Positions 6,766-15,392 of a stretch of 44,424 nt of DNA are shown piece after piece. Source of the stretch: DATADD01 sp046262355 (lineage in GTDB: Bacteria > Actinomycetota > CADDZG01 > WHSQ01); NCBI GenBank assembly GCA_046262355.1, contig JBHEMX010000057.1, positions 1-44,424 of the forward strand. The letters are read 5' to 3'. Below the pieces are notes generated by a model that saw only the letters and a list, made by a program, of their open reading frames with translations, made no database searches and was not told where the DNA came from. How positions within the stretch are numbered: position 1 is the first letter of the stretch; every line of letters starts with the position of its first letter. The position numbers and the translations under genes were made by a program.

Positions 6766-8097
6766 TCAGGCGAGATGACGCCTCAGCGAACTTGCAAGCT
6801 CGTCGGCGATCCGTGCGGCGACGTCTCTATCGGCGGCCTCGACCATGACGCGTACGACCGGCTCGGTCCCCGACGCCCGCAGCAGCACGCGCCCGTCGTC
6901 TCCGAGCGTCCTCTCCGCGGCGGCGACGTCGCTCCACACTGCCTCGGCCTGCTCGAGAGCGCCGCGCGCCGCGACCGGGACGTTGATCAGCACTTGAGGA
7001 TAGGGCTCATAGAGATGGGCGAGCTCGTGCAGCGACGACCCCGACGTGCGCACAGCCTGGGCGATCTGCAGTCCCGTGAGGATGCCGTCGCCCGTATGCG
7101 CGTGCTCGCCGAAGATGACATGACCCGACTGTTCGCCCCCGAGCACCGCGCCCCTGTCCAGCATCGACTCGACCACGAACCTGTCTCCCACGGGGGCCGC
7201 AAGGACCTCGATGCCGTGAGACTCGAGCATCTTCGTCATGGCCAGGTTCGACATCACGGTAGCCACGACGACGTCGCCCTTGAGAGCGCCGACATCGTGC
7301 AGACGCAGCGCGCTGAGCGCGAGGATCCGATCTCCATCGATCATCTCTCCTCGTTCGTCGACCGCAAGCACCCTGTCCGCATCGCCATCCAGCGCGAGGC
7401 CGAGATCCGCCTCCTCCTCGACAACCCTGCGGGCCACCGTCGACATCGAGGTCGAGCCGCAGTCGACGTTGATACGAGCGCCGTCCGGCTCCGCATGGAT
7501 CGCGACCACCGTCGCGCCGGCGGCAGCGAACGTGGCCGGACCTGTCTCCCATCCCGCTCCATAGGCACAGTCGAGAACGACCTTGAGTCCCTCGAGACGG
7601 CCGTCGAGCGTCGACAACAGGTGACGGACGTAGCGTCCCTTCGCATCGGCAAGCCGCGACACCGTGCCGACATCGAGACCCGTACCGAGCTCGTCGATGG
7701 TCGGCTCCTTCATGTGACGCTCGATGGCGTCCTCGCGCTCGGCCGTGATCTTCGTGCCCTCGTCGGAGAAGAACTTGATGCCGTTGTCCGAGATGGGGTT
7801 GTGCGACGCCGAGATCATGGCTCCCGCACGCGCGTTCTCGTCGATCGTGAGGAACGAGACGCCGGGACTCGGGATGATCCCTGCAAGCCGCACGCGCGCT
7901 CCCGCGGAGCACAGCCCCGCCACCAGCGCTCCCTCGAGCATCGGTCCCGAAAGGCGCGTGTCGCGCCCCACCAAGACCTCGCCGCCGCCACTCGCCAGCA
8001 CCATTCCGGCGGCGCGGCCCAGCGCCAACGCAAGGTCCGGGGTGAGGTCGTGGTTGGCCACTCCGCGGACCCCGTCGGTGCCGAACAGTCTGGACAT
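6766..8097 (-). CDS. glmM: Phosphoglucosamine mutase
   Basis: GlmM (443 residues) converts glucosamine-6-phosphate to glucosamine-1-phosphate, the step after GlmS. I start at MSRLFGTDGVRG, the conserved N-terminus; a longer frame to 8229 overlaps the divergent gene and is not conserved in type. The phosphoserine loop ISASHNPISDNG places the catalytic Ser at residue 98, the magnesium loop LALDGDADR is intact, and RASGTEPVVRVMVEA is the C-terminal phosphate-binding motif. No Shine-Dalgarno is evident, so it may be leaderless. It lies upstream of glmS on the same strand with only the ribozyme leader between, indicating one amino-sugar operon. Confidence 0.97.
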   Translation of the reverse strand: MSRLFGTDGVRGVANHDLTPDLALALGRAAGMVLASGGGEVLVGRDTRLSGPMLEGALVAGLCSAGARVRLAGIIPSPGVSFLTIDENARAGAMISASHNPISDNGIKFFSDEGTKITAEREDAIERHMKEPTIDELGTGLDVGTVSRLADAKGRYVRHLLSTLDGRLEGLKVVLDCAYGAGWETGPATFAAAGATVVAIHAEPDGARINVDCGSTSMSTVARRVVEEEADLGLALDGDADRVLAVDERGEMIDGDRILALSALRLHDVGALKGDVVVATVMSNLAMTKMLESHGIEVLAAPVGDRFVVESMLDRGAVLGGEQSGHVIFGEHAHTGDGILTGLQIAQAVRTSGSSLHELAHLYEPYPQVLINVPVAARGALEQAEAVWSDVAAAERTLGDDGRVLLRASGTEPVVRVMVEAADRDVAARIADELASSLRRHLA

Positions 8098-8200
8098 GAG
8101 CGACATATTCGCAGACGGAGTGGAAGAAACTTCGAAATGCAGCCCGAACGGCCCCGGAAGGGGGTACAAGTGAGGCAACGTCGGGCGGAACGGGGGCGAC

Positions 8201-9682
8201 ATGAGCCAGCTTAGGCAGGTATCGGTCAAGAGACTCGAGCCTCAGCGCTTCGAGTCGATCCTTCCACCGGATCGCTACGAGCGCTTCGCGGCCGCGATCG
8301 TGCAGGCCCAGAAGCTCTTCGAAGGACGCATCGTGTGGAACGTCAACTCCACTGCCAAGGGCGGTGGCGTCGCCGAGATGCTGCGCTCGCTGCTCGCCTA
8401 CGCGCGCGGCGCCGACGTCGACGCCCGCTGGCTCGTCATCGAGGGCAACCCCGACTTCTTCAAGATCACCAAGCGCATCCACAACCACCTGCACGGCTCG
8501 CCCGGGGACGGCGGCGAGCTCGGCGACAAGGAGCGGCGGGCCTATGAATGGACGCTCGCAACGAACGCCGAGGAGCTCGAGGAGCTGGTCGAGCCCAACG
8601 ACTTCATCCTTCTTCACGACCCACAGGCGGCGGGCCTCATCCCCGCGCTCAAACGTCGAGGATGCTCGTGCGTCATATGGCGCTGTCACGTCGGCCTCGA
8701 CCTTCCCAACGAGCTCGCGCGCGGCGCGTGGCGCTTCCTCGTGCCGTACGTGTCCGCCGCCGACGCCTACATCTTTTCCCGGCGCGCCTTCACCTGGGAA
8801 GGGCTCGATGGTGGCAAGACGCGCATCATCCCTCCCTCGATCGATGCCTTCTCGGCGAAGAACCAAGACATGGACCGCGCGACCGTGCAGGCGATCCTGC
8901 GCGCCACCGAGATCATCGATGAGATGGGTCCGCCAAGAGCGGCAGGGCGGCCGGCTTCGCCGGCCGGCACGAGTCATTCCGACGACGCGGTCCCCGCGTT
9001 CCTGCGCGAGGACGGCAGCCCCGGGCGCGTGACGCGCAGCACGCAGATGTACGACGGCGGGCCGCCACCTCCGCCCGGCGCGCCGTTGGTCGTGCAGGTG
9101 TCTCGCTGGGACCGGCTCAAGGACCCGCTCGGAGTCATGATGGGCTTCGTGGACCACGTTGCGCCCAACACCGATGCGCATCTGATCCTTGCCGGCCCCT
9201 CGGTCGAGGCGGTGGCCGACGACCCGGAAGGCGCCGAGGTGCTCAACGAGGTGCGCGACAAGTGGGCCGCGCTGGAGCGCGATGTCGCCGCTCGTGTGCA
9301 TCTCGCGTGCCTGCCGATGGAGGACGGCGAGGAGAATGCCGCGATCGTGAACGCGCTCCAGCGGCGCGCCGACGTCGTCGTGCAGAAGAGCATCGCCGAG
9401 GGCTTCGGGCTCACGGTGGCGGAGGCGATGTGGAAAGCGCGCCCCGTTGTGGCGAGCAAGATCGGCGGCATCCAGGACCAGATAAGCGACGGAGCAACGG
9501 GAGTGCTGGTCGACGACCCGCACGACCTCGCCGCCTTCGGCGCCGCGGTGACCGGCCTCCTCGAAGACGCCGAGGGAGCGGCGCGCATGGGACGAGAAGC
9601 CCAGGCGCGCGTGCGCGACGAGTTCCTCGGACCGCGCCACCTCATGCAGTACGTGGAACTGATGGGCGCGCTGCTGGGCTAA
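8201..9682 (+). CDS. GT4 glycosyltransferase, TreT (trehalose synthase)-like
   Basis: A 493-residue GT4-family retaining glycosyltransferase of the trehalose glycosyltransferring synthase type. WNVNSTAKGGGVAEMLRSLL near residue 46 is the N-terminal nucleotide-sugar/acceptor loop; VVQVSRWDRLKDPLGVM and KSIAEGFGLTVAEAMWKARP are the C-terminal donor-site motifs with the E-x7-E pattern. TreT enzymes join NDP-glucose and glucose to give trehalose; the true substrate here is inferred. Residues about 247-279 form a low-complexity linker encoded partly by a GGCCGGCTTCGCCGGCC palindrome, an apparent insertion. The gene is divergent from glmM with a 103-bp shared promoter gap, and GGAACGGGGGCGAC precedes the ATG. 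Confidence 0.85.
   Translation: MSQLRQVSVKRLEPQRFESILPPDRYERFAAAIVQAQKLFEGRIVWNVNSTAKGGGVAEMLRSLLAYARGADVDARWLVIEGNPDFFKITKRIHNHLHGSPGDGGELGDKERRAYEWTLATNAEELEELVEPNDFILLHDPQAAGLIPALKRRGCSCVIWRCHVGLDLPNELARGAWRFLVPYVSAADAYIFSRRAFTWEGLDGGKTRIIPPSIDAFSAKNQDMDRATVQAILRATEIIDEMGPPRAAGRPASPAGTSHSDDAVPAFLREDGSPGRVTRSTQMYDGGPPPPPGAPLVVQVSRWDRLKDPLGVMMGFVDHVAPNTDAHLILAGPSVEAVADDPEGAEVLNEVRDKWAALERDVAARVHLACLPMEDGEENAAIVNALQRRADVVVQKSIAEGFGLTVAEAMWKARPVVASKIGGIQDQISDGATGVLVDDPHDLAAFGAAVTGLLEDAEGAARMGREAQARVRDEFLGPRHLMQYVELMGALLG
8947..8966. repeat. Palindrome within TreT-like gene
   Basis: GGCCGGCTTCGCCGGCC is a 7-bp-arm hairpin with a short loop, inside a Pro/Ala/Gly-rich interdomain linker. It resembles a small mobile palindromic element tolerated in frame. 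Confidence 0.45.
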
Positions 9683-9702
9683 GGCTCGGCTAAGGCTCGG
9701 CT
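9681..9702 (+). repeat. 11-bp tandem repeat after TreT-like gene
   Basis: AAGGCTCGGCT occurs twice head-to-tail right at the stop codon, and a partial third copy precedes it. It has no dyad symmetry, so it is not a terminator. Confidence 0.6.
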
Positions 9703-9718
9703 AGGGACGGAGACCAGG

Positions 9719-10189
9719 GTGCCCGGTGGGGGGCGGCCGCTCGGCGCGCGTGCTATGAAGGCCGCCATGGGAGAGACGGCCGCGTCGGCCCGCGCGGAGA
9801 GATTGAGGGCCATACCTCTCCTGGCAGAGCTCTCGGACGAGTCGTTGAGCCACGTTCTCGACATCGCCACCGAGTTCGGCGTCGAGCGTGGCCACGTGCT
9901 GGTGGACAGGGGTCAGCCCGGCACCGGCTTGTTCGTGCTCGAGGAAGGACGCGTGTCCGTCGAGCTTCCCGGCCGGGCGATCGAGCTGGGCCCGGGCGAG
10001 TTCTTCGGCGAGCTTGCGCTCCTCGACGAACGCGCCGTTCGCACCGCGCGCGTCTCGGCGGCCACCTCCGTACGCTGCCTCGCCATCAGGCGCGACGACT
10101 TCCAGCGCCTGCTGACATCCGAGCCGAAGCTCGCGCTCAAATTGCTAAAGGTGCTGGCACACAGACTGGCCTCCGCCGGGGGCGACTAG
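9719..10189 (+). CDS. Stand-alone cyclic-nucleotide-binding domain protein
   Basis: A 156-residue protein consisting essentially of one CRP-type cNMP-binding beta-roll. LRAIPLLAELSDESLSHVLD is the entry helix, and FFGELALLDERAVRTARVSA is the phosphate-binding cassette with the Gly-Glu pair and the Arg that contacts the cyclic phosphate. No DNA-binding HTH follows, so it is not a CRP regulator; it may act as a partner subunit. GTG 9719 has GGAG at 6 nt; ATG 9755 or 9767 would give a more typical N-terminus. It opens the cluster holding a cyclase (12669) and a flavoprotein whose relatives are often fused to this same domain. Confidence 0.8.
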   Translation: MPGGGRPLGARAMKAAMGETAASARAERLRAIPLLAELSDESLSHVLDIATEFGVERGHVLVDRGQPGTGLFVLEEGRVSVELPGRAIELGPGEFFGELALLDERAVRTARVSAATSVRCLAIRRDDFQRLLTSEPKLALKLLKVLAHRLASAGGD

Positions 10190-10207
10190 AGTGGTCGAAG
10201 CCACGAG

Positions 10208-11056
10208 TTGGGCATCCTGGATGGAAGTCAGATGCACCACGAAGACGCCATGGTCGAACTCCGAGGCGACGCCGGATGCGACCTCCGCAGGAACGCTCTC
10301 GGAGCCGACATGCGGGCGGGTGGACCCTTCGACGCTGCGGTTGCCATCTGCAACGCCGATGCCGAGATCGGCATGGACACGCTCGATGCGCTGGACGCTC
10401 TGGTCGAACATAGCCTCGTGAGGCGAGTGGAAACGGACCAGGGCACCACGCGCTTCCGCATGCTGAACACGATCCACGAGTTCTCCGCCGAGATGCTGAG
10501 CGCAAGCGGTGACATGGCGACCCTGCAACGCAGGCACGCGGAGTACGTCCTGTCGCTCGTCGAGGAAGCAGCTCCGCGCGTCACGCGCGATCCCGTCGCG
10601 AACCAGATCCCCGAGCTCGAGCACGGCAACGTACGGGCGGCTCTGGCGTGGTCGATGAAGAACGGAGAAACGGAGATCGGGCTTCGGCTCGCTTCGGGGC
10701 TGTGGCGGTACTGGATGCTCAACTCGCATCTCGCCGAGGGGCGAAGGTGGCTCACTGATCTCTTGGCGCTTCCGCGCGCGTCGGAGCGCACGGCGCAACG
10801 CGCCCCGGCCTTGACGGCCCTCGGGAGCATCACGTACTGGCAGAACGACTTCGACGCGACGCGACGACACTACCGGGAAAGCCTCGAGGTCTTCCGGCAG
10901 GTCGGCGACCGCAGCGGCACTATCGAGGCCCTCTACAACGTCGGGTTCCCGGCGCTGCTGGAGGCGCAGCGCGTGCCACGCGGGGCCGGGCTCGACCGGC
11001 CCGACTCAGGCCGCGGCGCCGCGGCGATCCCGATGAGGCGCCGGCCGGCCTCGTGA
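10208..11056 (+). pseudogene. Truncated paralogue of the 12669 cyclase-STAND protein
   Basis: From about 10315 the reading frame matches the middle of the 12669 gene. MDTLDALDALVEHSLVRRVE mirrors LDTLDAIETMVDSSLVRRSE, and further matches run through HLAEGRRWLTDLLALP, ALGSITYWQNDFDATRRHY and EALYNVGFPALLE. The cyclase and ATPase domains that should precede it are missing, the first 100 bases look degenerate, and after PALLE the match stops and the tail becomes Arg/Pro/Gly-rich, indicating 3' loss. I call it a decayed copy. It may still be expressed as a short helical-repeat protein because its stop overlaps the GTG of the next gene (GTGA). Confidence 0.75.
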
Positions 11057-12672
11057 CGCCCAACAAGAGGTGGACCCTCTTCGCCGTCGTCCTGGGATCG
11101 TCGACGGTGTTCCTTGAGTCCTCGATCGTTGCCGCCGCATTGCCGAAGATCGGCGAGGCACTCTCGTCCACGTTCCTCGGAACCCTGGAAGCACAGTCGT
11201 ACGTCTACTACGGCTATCTCCTCGCACTCAGCGCCCTCCTGATCCTGGCCGGTGCGCTCAACGATTACCACGGTCGCCGCAGGATGTTCCTCATAGGTCT
11301 CCTCGGCTTCGGCGTGACGTCGCTCTTGTGCGGCGTAGCCACCAACATGGAGTTCCTGATCGCCGCGCGCATCCTGCAGGGGGCCGCCGGCGCCATCCTC
11401 GTGCCGGGGTCCCTGTCGATCATCACCGCGACCTTCGAGGCGGAGGACCAGGCAAGGGCGTTCGGTGTGTGGGCCGGGGCGTCGGCGGCGACGACGATAC
11501 TCGGGCCGGTGATAGGCGGCGCCCTGGTCGCATACGTATCGTGGAGAGCAGCCTTCTTCATCAACATCCCCATGCTCACCCTCGCGGCGTGGCTGACGGT
11601 CCGGTACATGGCCGAATCGAGAGATGAGGACGCCTCGGGAAGTTTCGACTGGCTCGGTGCCGTGGTCGTCGCTCTGGCGATCGGTGGCCTGACCTTCGGC
11701 GCGATCCGAGGTCAGTCCCAGGGATGGGACGGCATCGCCCCGTGGGCGTCGCTCGCCGTGGGCACCTTGGCATCGGTAGCCTTCCCGTTGCTGATGGCTC
11801 GGTCAAGGCATCCGCTCGTGCCGCTGGATCTCTTCCGCTCTCGGAACTTCAGCGTCACCAACGTCTCGACGTTGCTCATCTACGGCGCGATCTATGTGCT
11901 GATCCAGTTCCTCGCACTGTTCACCATAGGAGTCCTCGGATACAACGAGGTGGGCTTCGGTATCTCCACGATCCCGAGCACTCTCTTTCTGGCGATCTTC
12001 TCCGCTCGATTCGGCGCACTGTCCGATCGCTTCGGCCCTCGCCTGTTCATGGTGGTCGGCCCCCTGCTGATGGCTGCGGGTGTGCTGTGGCTCGTACGCA
12101 TCCCAAGCGACAGCGCTGCGTGGGTGGTGCGGCTCGGCGACGTCGATTCTTGGATCCCGCCATCCAGCTACGTATCCGACGTCTTTCCTGCCATGGTCCT
12201 GTTCGGCCTCGGGCTGATGGTCATGGTGGCGCCGTTGACGACCGCCTTGATGCGATCCGTTCCAGTTCGACATGCGGGGATCGCCTCGGCGTTCAACAAC
12301 GCCGTGTCGCGCGTCGGACCTCAGCTCGCCGGGGCGCTCATCGTTGTGGCGATCTCTGCGACCTTCTATGCGACCCTGCAGGACCTCGTCCCCCAGGTAG
12401 ACGTCTCGTCGCGGCGCGTCCAGGAGCAGGTCGGCCCACTCAATCCGCCGACGTCCGATGCACCCGAGCGGCTCGCCGAAGCGGCCCGCGACGCCTCCAC
12501 GAGCGCCTTCCACGTGGCCATGCTCGTCGCTGCTTCCATGTGCTTCGGTGGCGCGGTCGTCAATGCGCTGGGCATCCGCAACGAACCCACGAGCCGGCAG
12601 ACGGGAGGTAAACCGATCACCCCTTGCGCCCAGTCTCCAGGCGTCGAAGCGCCGGCGGAGGCCGCGACATGA
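11053..12672 (+). CDS. MFS efflux transporter, DHA2 (14-TM, EmrB/QacA) family
   Basis: A 539-residue proton-coupled drug/metabolite exporter in the inner membrane. TM1 carries the family pattern VFLESSIVAAALPKIGEAL, motif A is GALNDYHGRRRMFLIG, and motif C is ASAATTILGPVIGGALVAYVSW. About 14 hydrophobic segments can be counted, with an unusual loop at about 355-375 (RLGDVDSWIPPSSYVSDVFP) and a long hydrophilic C-terminal stretch. It starts at GTG overlapping the previous stop and ends with ATGA overlap into the cyclase-STAND gene, so transporter and regulator are translationally coupled. The regulator may sense or control the pump. Substrate unknown. Confidence 0.93.
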   Translation: MTPNKRWTLFAVVLGSSTVFLESSIVAAALPKIGEALSSTFLGTLEAQSYVYYGYLLALSALLILAGALNDYHGRRRMFLIGLLGFGVTSLLCGVATNMEFLIAARILQGAAGAILVPGSLSIITATFEAEDQARAFGVWAGASAATTILGPVIGGALVAYVSWRAAFFINIPMLTLAAWLTVRYMAESRDEDASGSFDWLGAVVVALAIGGLTFGAIRGQSQGWDGIAPWASLAVGTLASVAFPLLMARSRHPLVPLDLFRSRNFSVTNVSTLLIYGAIYVLIQFLALFTIGVLGYNEVGFGISTIPSTLFLAIFSARFGALSDRFGPRLFMVVGPLLMAAGVLWLVRIPSDSAAWVVRLGDVDSWIPPSSYVSDVFPAMVLFGLGLMVMVAPLTTALMRSVPVRHAGIASAFNNAVSRVGPQLAGALIVVAISATFYATLQDLVPQVDVSSRRVQEQVGPLNPPTSDAPERLAEAARDASTSAFHVAMLVAASMCFGGAVVNALGIRNEPTSRQTGGKPITPCAQSPGVEAPAEAAT

Positions 12673-15296
12673 CGGACAGGCATGCACTGCCCCGGGGCAC
12701 GGTCACGTTCCTGTTCACCGACATCGAGGGTTCGACCCGACTGCTCCAGCGACTGCAAGAACGCTTCGAAGCGCTGATCGGTGAGCACCACAGGGCGATG
12801 CGGAAGGTCTTCGAGGCTTCGAACGGGATAGAGATCGGCACGGAGGGTGACGCGTTCTTCGCGGTATTCACCACCGCCTCCGACGCGGTGACGGCAGCGG
12901 CCGAGGCCCAGCGAGCGCTGGCGGCCCACAACTGGGGCGATGGGATCGAGCTGCGCGTTCGCATGGGTATGCACACGGGTTCCGCGACGTTAGTCGGTGA
13001 CAACTACGGTGGCATAGACGTGCACCGTGCTGCCCGCATAGCATCCGCTGCTCACGGCGGTCAGATACTGCTGTCCTCCGCGACGGCAGGCCTCGTCGAG
13101 CTGTCGCCGACGTCGAAGCTCACGATGCAGGATCTGGGGCGGTTCCGCCTGAAGGACCTCGAGCGTCCGGAGCATCTCCACCAGTTGTGCGTCGAGGGGC
13201 TGCGATCGCGTTTCCCGCCGCCCAGGGCGCTGGATCCGCGTGCGAGCAACCTTCCGCCTTGGCTGACGTCATTCGTGCACCGGGGCCGGGAGCTTCGTGA
13301 CATCGCCGAGCTCCTGGGGGACAACCGGCTCGTCACCCTCACGGGCCCGGGAGGAACCGGGAAGACGAGGTTGAGTCTCGCCGTCGGTGAAGCGGTGATG
13401 CCCGCGTTCAACGACGGCGTCTTCGTCGTCTTTCTGGCGCCGCTCGAGGATCCGATGTTGGTGGCGTCGACCGTCGCACAGACCTTGGGCCTGCGGGAGC
13501 AAGGCATGATTCCGATCGAGGACACACTGGAGGACCACCTGAGGGACAAAGAGTTGTTGCTGATCCTGGACAACTTCGAGCAGATCGTTCCGGCCGCACC
13601 GGTCGTGGCCGACCTACTTGCCTCCGGTCCACGCGTCAAGGTGCTGGTGACGAGCCGGACGCCGCTGCGGCTCGCCGGGGAACAGGAATACCGGGTTCCT
13701 CCGATGGCGCTGCCGGACCCGGATCGTCTCCCCTCTCTCGATTCGCTGTCCGGTTACGAGTCCGTCGATCTCTTCGTTCATCGAGCTCGAAGCGCGAAAC
13801 CAGACTTCAGCCTGACGGACGACAACGCCCATCCGGTCGCCGAGCTCTGTCGGCGACTGGATGGTCTTCCACTCGCCATCGAGCTCGCCGCTGCCCGCAT
13901 CAGGCTCTTGTCGCCGCAGGAAATCGTCGAGCGGCTTCATACCAGCCTGTCGTTGCTGACCGGGGGAGCGCGCGATCTCCCGGAGAGACAGCAAACCCTA
14001 CGTGGGGCGATCGACTGGAGCTACGAGCTGCTGGACGACGCCCACAAGATCTTCTTCCGTCGCTTGGGCGTGTTCCCGGGCACTTTCGGATTCCAAGCTG
14101 CCGAGGAGACCACCGACGCCCTCCGCGACACAGGTCTCGACACACTTGATGCGATCGAGACGATGGTCGACAGCAGTCTCGTTCGTCGGTCCGAGACCGA
14201 CTACGGGGAGACGCGCTTCAGACTCTTGCACACGATCCGCGAGTTTGCCCTGGACCAACTGAAGGATGCGGGAGAGGAAGACGCCACGAGGATGCGGCAC
14301 GGGGCCTGGTGCCTGCGCCATGTGGAGGATGTCGCGCCGAGATTCACCGCAGCACCCGAAGGGCTCGAATCGATGGAGATGGAACACGACAACGTCCGCG
14401 CCGCACTGCGGTGGGCGATCGACTCAGAGGATGTCGATGCAGCGATGCGGTTGGGTTCGTCGATGTGGCGGTTCTGGCAGTTGCGGAGCCACCTCGCGGA
14501 GGGGAAACGCTGGCTGAGTGAGATCATCGCCCTCCCGTCGGAGGGATTCTCGGCCGGAAGAGCTCGCGCCGTCATGGCGCTCGGGAGTATCACGTACTGG
14601 CAGAACTCGTTCGAGGAGACCCGCCGCCATTACGTCGAAGCCTTGGAGATCTTCCGGGGGGTCGACGACGACGAAGGGCTGCAGGAGGCCCTGTACAACG
14701 CCGGCTTCCTATCACTTCTCGAGAGAGATCCAGGACCGGCTTCGGACCTGTTCTCACAGAGCCGCGCGATCGCCGAGCGGTGCAGCGACAAGAAAGGGAT
14801 GGCCGCTACGGGATGGGGGCTGGCCATGGCCGCGATCCAGGCCGAGGACTGGGAGGAGGCGCGCAGGTGGGGCTCGGAGTGCGGCCGCCTCTACGACGAG
14901 CTGGGCGATCTGTTCGGCAGGGGTCTTTCCCTCTTCGTCTTCTACCAGATAGCCCGTTACACGCGCGACCTCGCCGGGGCGCGTGCGCTCATGTTGCGGT
15001 ACATCGAGGAAGCCGACGCGAATGATCTGACGGTTCCTTCCGCTCTCGAATTGCTGGCGGAGATCGATCTGCTCGACGGCAACCTCGAACGGGCTCTGCG
15101 CTTGCGCGGCGCTGCGGAAGCGTTCAGGGACGACTACGGGGGAGGATCGCCGGCACCTCTCGTGGATCTGAGCGACCTTCGGGCGATAGCGCGTGCAACG
15201 CTGGACGAAGCTCGGATCGAGGAACTAACGAAAGAGGGTGCAGCGATGGCTCCACAGGAAGCCCTGGCATACGCGCGCAAGGAGCTGAGTCTCTGA
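12669..15296 (+). CDS. Class III nucleotide cyclase-STAND ATPase-TPR protein
   Basis: An 875-residue multi-domain signalling protein. Residues 8-175 are a class III adenylate/guanylate cyclase: VTFLFTDIEGST gives metal ligand Asp18, EGDAFFAVF gives Asp61, and GGIDVHRAARIASAAHGGQ is the dimer/transition-state segment. A STAND/NB-ARC-like ATPase follows with Walker A TGPGGTGKTR (about 225), Walker B ELLLILDNFEQ and LVTSRTPLRLAGE, then winged-helix and TPR-like repeats (SYELLDDAHKIFFRRLGVFP to the end). Metal ligands look intact, so cyclic nucleotide synthesis gated by the ATPase is plausible. No HTH is present. It is coupled to the upstream MFS pump; a broken copy lies at 10208. Confidence 0.9.
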   Translation: MTDRHALPRGTVTFLFTDIEGSTRLLQRLQERFEALIGEHHRAMRKVFEASNGIEIGTEGDAFFAVFTTASDAVTAAAEAQRALAAHNWGDGIELRVRMGMHTGSATLVGDNYGGIDVHRAARIASAAHGGQILLSSATAGLVELSPTSKLTMQDLGRFRLKDLERPEHLHQLCVEGLRSRFPPPRALDPRASNLPPWLTSFVHRGRELRDIAELLGDNRLVTLTGPGGTGKTRLSLAVGEAVMPAFNDGVFVVFLAPLEDPMLVASTVAQTLGLREQGMIPIEDTLEDHLRDKELLLILDNFEQIVPAAPVVADLLASGPRVKVLVTSRTPLRLAGEQEYRVPPMALPDPDRLPSLDSLSGYESVDLFVHRARSAKPDFSLTDDNAHPVAELCRRLDGLPLAIELAAARIRLLSPQEIVERLHTSLSLLTGGARDLPERQQTLRGAIDWSYELLDDAHKIFFRRLGVFPGTFGFQAAEETTDALRDTGLDTLDAIETMVDSSLVRRSETDYGETRFRLLHTIREFALDQLKDAGEEDATRMRHGAWCLRHVEDVAPRFTAAPEGLESMEMEHDNVRAALRWAIDSEDVDAAMRLGSSMWRFWQLRSHLAEGKRWLSEIIALPSEGFSAGRARAVMALGSITYWQNSFEETRRHYVEALEIFRGVDDDEGLQEALYNAGFLSLLERDPGPASDLFSQSRAIAERCSDKKGMAATGWGLAMAAIQAEDWEEARRWGSECGRLYDELGDLFGRGLSLFVFYQIARYTRDLAGARALMLRYIEEADANDLTVPSALELLAEIDLLDGNLERALRLRGAAEAFRDDYGGGSPAPLVDLSDLRAIARATLDEARIEELTKEGAAMAPQEALAYARKELSL

Positions 15297-15392
15297 TGCT
15301 CCGCCGAGATACTTGACTGAGCGGCAGATGTCTCGGTTCCGCCGGCGCAGCCGCCGGCGCCGACGTCGACCGTGAATGTTGGGCGAGACAAC

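Noticed and set aside
6775..8214. 479-aa plus-strand ORF opposite glmM
   Set aside because: It is a shadow of glmM with no recognisable domain.
7007..9640. 877-aa minus-strand ORF
   Set aside because: It runs antisense to the TreT-like gene and through glmM in a different frame; composition is Arg/Gly/Ala-rich.
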